Part shown: positions 60,301 through 64,000 of the stretch, one piece after another
Layout of the letters: each line of letters opens with the position of its first letter
Numbering within the stretch: the stretch's first letter is position 1
Origin: Epiperipatus broadwayi
Taxonomy: Eukaryota > Onychophora > Udeonychophora > Euonychophora > Peripatidae
Assembly (NCBI GenBank): GCA_028023455.1
Contig: JAQFVV010012422.1
Location: 8,282,337 to 8,346,336, forward strand
Length of the DNA stretch: 64,000 nt
Direction: 5' to 3'
Notes under the pieces: model-generated
Databases searched by the model: none
What the model was told of the DNA's origin: nothing
Seen by the model: only the letters and a program-made list of their open reading frames with translations
Program-made: the position numbers and the translations under genes

Positions 60301-61070
60301 TGTCTTTTAAATAAATAAAAAAAAATTAAATATTAAATTGAACTAAGGATTAAATATTCTGTACTTTAAAAACAACAGAATGAAAAACTAATAACAATTG
60401 TTTAATAATTCACCAGTCCACTACTCAATTAATTCACTTAAAATGTAATTAAGCTGGTTTTTAACACTATTATTTATGAAATTAAATATTTGAATATGAG
60501 ATGTGATATTTAATGATTTAATGAAGCATATGAATGAAAAATGAAGTTGAATAATGATATTGACATACATGAATATTTACAAACAATGCACTATAGACAC
60601 TAAACTGATATGACTAAATGACTATGTTAATGATGATGAGTGAAACATATTTCACTGTTTATACTATAAATTAAAATATGTTAAGTAAATGAACTAGAGA
60701 ATCATTCAAATAAGTCTAAATATTTATTTGTGAACAAATAAAACAAATTAGCATCAACTTGAACTGAACTGACTATGTTTATAACAAGCCACCCCCTATC
60801 CTATCCTTAATTATACCTAAACTAAGATACTAAACATCTAAATTTTTTAAATTAAACCTACATGTACTTTTAATCATAGTTTTAAATCATAAATAAATAA
60901 AAAAATTTAAAATTTCATGTTACTTCAATTTTTTTTAATAAGACAATATCAGATGTTATTGATATAATACCATATAATAACAAATAATATTTCTGGTGCC
61001 AAAACAGAAGGTCACAAAAGATATATATTATTTTTTTAAATGAATAAGGCGGTTGGGGGAATCGGATCGG
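57391..61070. other. Gene-free AT-rich stretch
   Basis: There are long A runs at 58827-58875 and a run of G at about 60283-60292. A GC-richer patch at 58665-58725 has no frame. Small minus-strand frames at 58.0-58.5 and 59.4-59.9 kb have no motif and are probably accidental. Confidence 0.45.
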
Positions 61071-63213
61071 TACAATATACAGTCATATATGTGTGGGTGT
61101 TACCATTCTCTGTGTACTAACCAAAGACCATAAATCCAACCACAGTGAATGCACAATAAAAGAAATGGTTATAGATACACGTATATAACATTAAATAAAC
61201 TGTAACCATAAATAAAATTTATTAAAAAAATAGGAAATTGTAAAAATTATAGAAAAAAGCTTAAAATGAATTATTTTACTTGTATAAAAAAAAATATTGC
61301 ATCAGCAAATAAAGACGTTGCTAAGGCACAAAAAATATTAGACAAGAATTTAATTTAAGAATCTATTAAAACAAGAATTTAACTTAAGAATGTGAATTGT
61401 TTATATAACAATAAAGACAAAAATGTAAGATATTTTGAGAAGTAAAACAATATAGGCATTAGTAGACAGTAATTAATGTAAAAGTAAGTTAAAGGGGTAT
61501 AAATAGAGAGGTTTTCTTTTGTTAAAAAAAGAAGAAGAGAGAATTATCTTTTTATGTAAGATTAAACCAGACCTAGTGAAATATATTTTATATCAAATAT
61601 GCTCGAGTAGAGGATTTGTCTCCACTCTCCTGTCCATCCTTGGGCCAGGGTCCAAGAAATATAATCCAGCTAAGGAACTAAAGTATGCCTAACCAATGCC
61701 TGCTACTTGCTACTGAAAGAAAGACCAATCTGGAGGGAACATGGACACAGATGGGAGCTGCAATAGCCATCATAAATTGGTGACTGTGCCTCAATACCTC
61801 AAAGATGGACTCATAATTCATTGCCAGGTCAAGCCCACTCTATCTATACACACACACTTCTGTTACTGGTAACTTTTATATTTATATCTATACTATAGTA
61901 TTTAAAAATATATTCGTTAATTTCACCTAAAATGTAATTAAGGAGGCTTAGATATGTATAATGGCGATCGCTAATTTTATTTTCTTCATATGCATATAAT
62001 TATGTATTAGCAGATTGTTAGCATACACATTGATTTATATGATTTTTTTTATCTTATGTGGAATACATATATATATATGGGAGAAATTGGAACGCAGCTG
62101 AATGAATAAACTTTATTTTATTTCTATTTACCTGCTATAATAAATACGGGAGTGCTTTAAAAATCATTATAAAAGTTATTTCACTTAAAATGACTGTCCA
62201 CATTCTGCCGCAGTATTATTTTATCATTAGTTTTTTATATTTTAAAGAGAAAGAGAGAGAACCAGAATACGTTATCATAGATTTTAATTAATGCGAAGTT
62301 TAATTTTATATCCAAAATGAGAAAGGTGTTTTTATTATAGACATGTATCTATGTTTTTTTTTATATATTTATGTTTAAAGAGTAACCGCTAGTACTATTA
62401 CCGATACATATTTTTAAGCCAATTTAAGGTTGTGAATGTATGTATATCTATAAGGGACGCAGCATAAATAAGCATTCGTTATTATTATTTTGTTACGTGT
62501 AATAGAGGGTATAGTGTAATCCGTTTATATAAATAATCTCTATAATATTTATTAACTCTATGGGCAGAAACTAGCTAAATAATAATTCTCGATAAGTACA
62601 GCGGTAATAATAACTGCTGGTAAAAGGAGGGATGTGTAATTATGTGTAGTGGATCTTCCCAGTATGGTAATATACTCGATCATAGATTTATATACATTAA
62701 TATCATAAGGCGTTAAAATTTATGGTTATTTAACCACTTCCCCCCCAATAGTGTGTTGCTTGGTGATTCATGGGTGCCTCAACATTTACTTATTGCTCTT
62801 TTAATATATAATTTCATTACCTAACACGTGTCTGCAGGATTTTCAATCGGTTGAAAGGTTGGATCCCGTCAATCGAGAAAAATATATGGACATAAGCCAT
62901 CAAAACTTTGTTCAGCTATCCAGGATTAAGTTCGCATTATAATGAAGTCATCATGGTTCGAGACCCGCTCTTCAAATATATATATAGATTTAATCACCAA
63001 ATACCACAATATGTTACTATTTTATATTTTTATTTATGCCTTTCTTAATGCGATCAGTACATTACTTGCTTAATCTGGAAATGTCCGTTGGGGGTTTATA
63101 TAGATAAAATTTATATATAAATGAGGCTATGTTCAAATTCAGTCTATGGTTTATTTAGCTGATTTAAGCAGGCTAATTTCACCGTTCTTATCCCAAAGAG
63201 CAAACTTATCACA
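61071..63213 (+). repeat. Repeat C, copy 2
   Basis: Collinear with 47568-49830. It lacks the Penelope-like segment: after about 61448 it goes to a short unrelated link and rejoins near 61540. It contains about 740 bp (roughly 62013-62757) missing from copy 1. Both rejoin at CTCAACATTTACTTATTGCT and end together near CCCAAAGAGCAA. Orientation is the same as copy 1. Divergence by eye is about 10-15 percent. Confidence 0.85.
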
Positions 63214-64000
63214 TTTTTCCAGCATAACTTTTGTAATTCCTTTTCTCAATTCTAACACATATTTTAACAATCATTTTTCCTCAAAAATGAATCTCCTTTA
63301 ACATTCAATGAGTTCCTTCTTCAAATAACTCTAATATTAACTTTCTTTTCAAAATCACAAACTCCAAATAGTAATATTTATCAAATTTTACTCTTACACA
63401 AGCTACATTTTTCAATTTATATCTTAACTTTAAATAAACTTCTGTTCCACGTATTAATGTAAAAATCTTCAACCTTTCTTATAATCTCTCTTAATGTAGT
63501 ATGCGCATCAGCTACTTTCAATTTTTAAATTATTCCCTTTATTACAGTTTATTTTTTTACTGAAGACATCGATTCTTCTAACCAAAATAGTTAAAAATAT
63601 ATTTTACATATCTTCTATTTATCTTCACCATCTTTAACAATTAATGATCCATTCAATGTGAAAGTCTTCACAAGATTAACTGTTCTCTGATTTATGGCAT
63701 CTCTTTCCCATATAACACACCAACAAACATTTTTATTTAATATATCCATCTCAGGTATGGTATCTTTCAAGACAATTTAAAACTTCAACGGTCCATCTAT
63801 TATCATCTCTTAATTCTTTTAGTGTTGGAAACAATACTTATTTGTTCTCTCAGCCAAATAGTTCGCTTTCAATGTTTTCTTATTATTCCAACGTCTCTAT
63901 AATTTATTGAATGGTCTGATCTCTGCAGATTTCCTGTTAAGTGTCAAAATCTCAAATGTGTGATAAAAACTGATAAAATGCATCTACTAAAACCTTTTTT
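63214..64000 (-). other. Possible decayed coding relic, minus strand
   Basis: The + strand is pyrimidine-rich, as over the LINE relic at 3.3-6.7 kb. On the minus strand short stretches read like protein (for example W-T-V-E-V-L-N-C-L-E-R-Y near 63800, and V-C-W-C-V-I-W-E-R-D-A-I near 63710) but no family motif is recognised and stops are frequent. It is probably an old retroelement piece continuing beyond the window. Confidence 0.25.

Overview
The window is AT-rich eukaryotic nuclear DNA with spliced exons, long introns and dense mobile-element debris. No bacterial signal (operons, ribosome binding sites, CRISPR) is present. The host is an invertebrate animal. An arthropod is the best guess, for two reasons that rest on remembered family features and not on a search: a ZP-domain membrane protein with a furin site, and a Ty3/gypsy lineage whose integrase carries a SNPxERVMREL-type motif. 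The species cannot be named.

Layout. 0-11.4 kb holds the last three exons of a + strand ZP-domain (cuticlin/dusky-like class) gene: exons at 3030-3177, 7927-8083 and 11223-11371, ending in a furin site, a transmembrane helix and a stop. Its introns hold a minus-strand LINE reverse-transcriptase relic, several foldback elements and a tandem duplication of about 415 bp. 11.4-19 kb is gene-free and carries tRNA-derived SINE heads, a palindromic element and a second LINE tail. 18.8-22 kb carries copies of one unnamed repeat. 23.1-24.9 kb looks like the 5' end of an unidentified gene: a CCAAT/CRE promoter-like block, a donor, then an exon with an ATG. 26.3-29.9 kb has patches of higher GC that I cannot assign.

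31.6-47.5 kb is the main object: a complete, young Ty3/gypsy LTR retrotransposon of 15,868 bp on the + strand. Its LTRs are 4,361 and 4,365 bp and nearly identical, it is flanked by TATAT, and it sits in a TA tract beside a Penelope-like GIY-YIG relic. It has an intact 774-codon gag with a long coiled-coil front and no zinc knuckle. A complete protease/RT/RNase H/integrase pol lies in the -1 frame. The gag end carries what looks like a -1 ribosomal frameshift site: A TTA AAC, a 6-nt spacer, then an 8-bp stem.

47.5-64 kb is an older repeat graveyard. It holds two copies of a repeat of about 2.2 kb (47.57-49.83 and 61.07-63.21), one with a Penelope-like relic inside it, a broken pol of the same gypsy lineage (50.9-52.4 kb), minisatellites, and long AT-rich stretches in which I see nothing.
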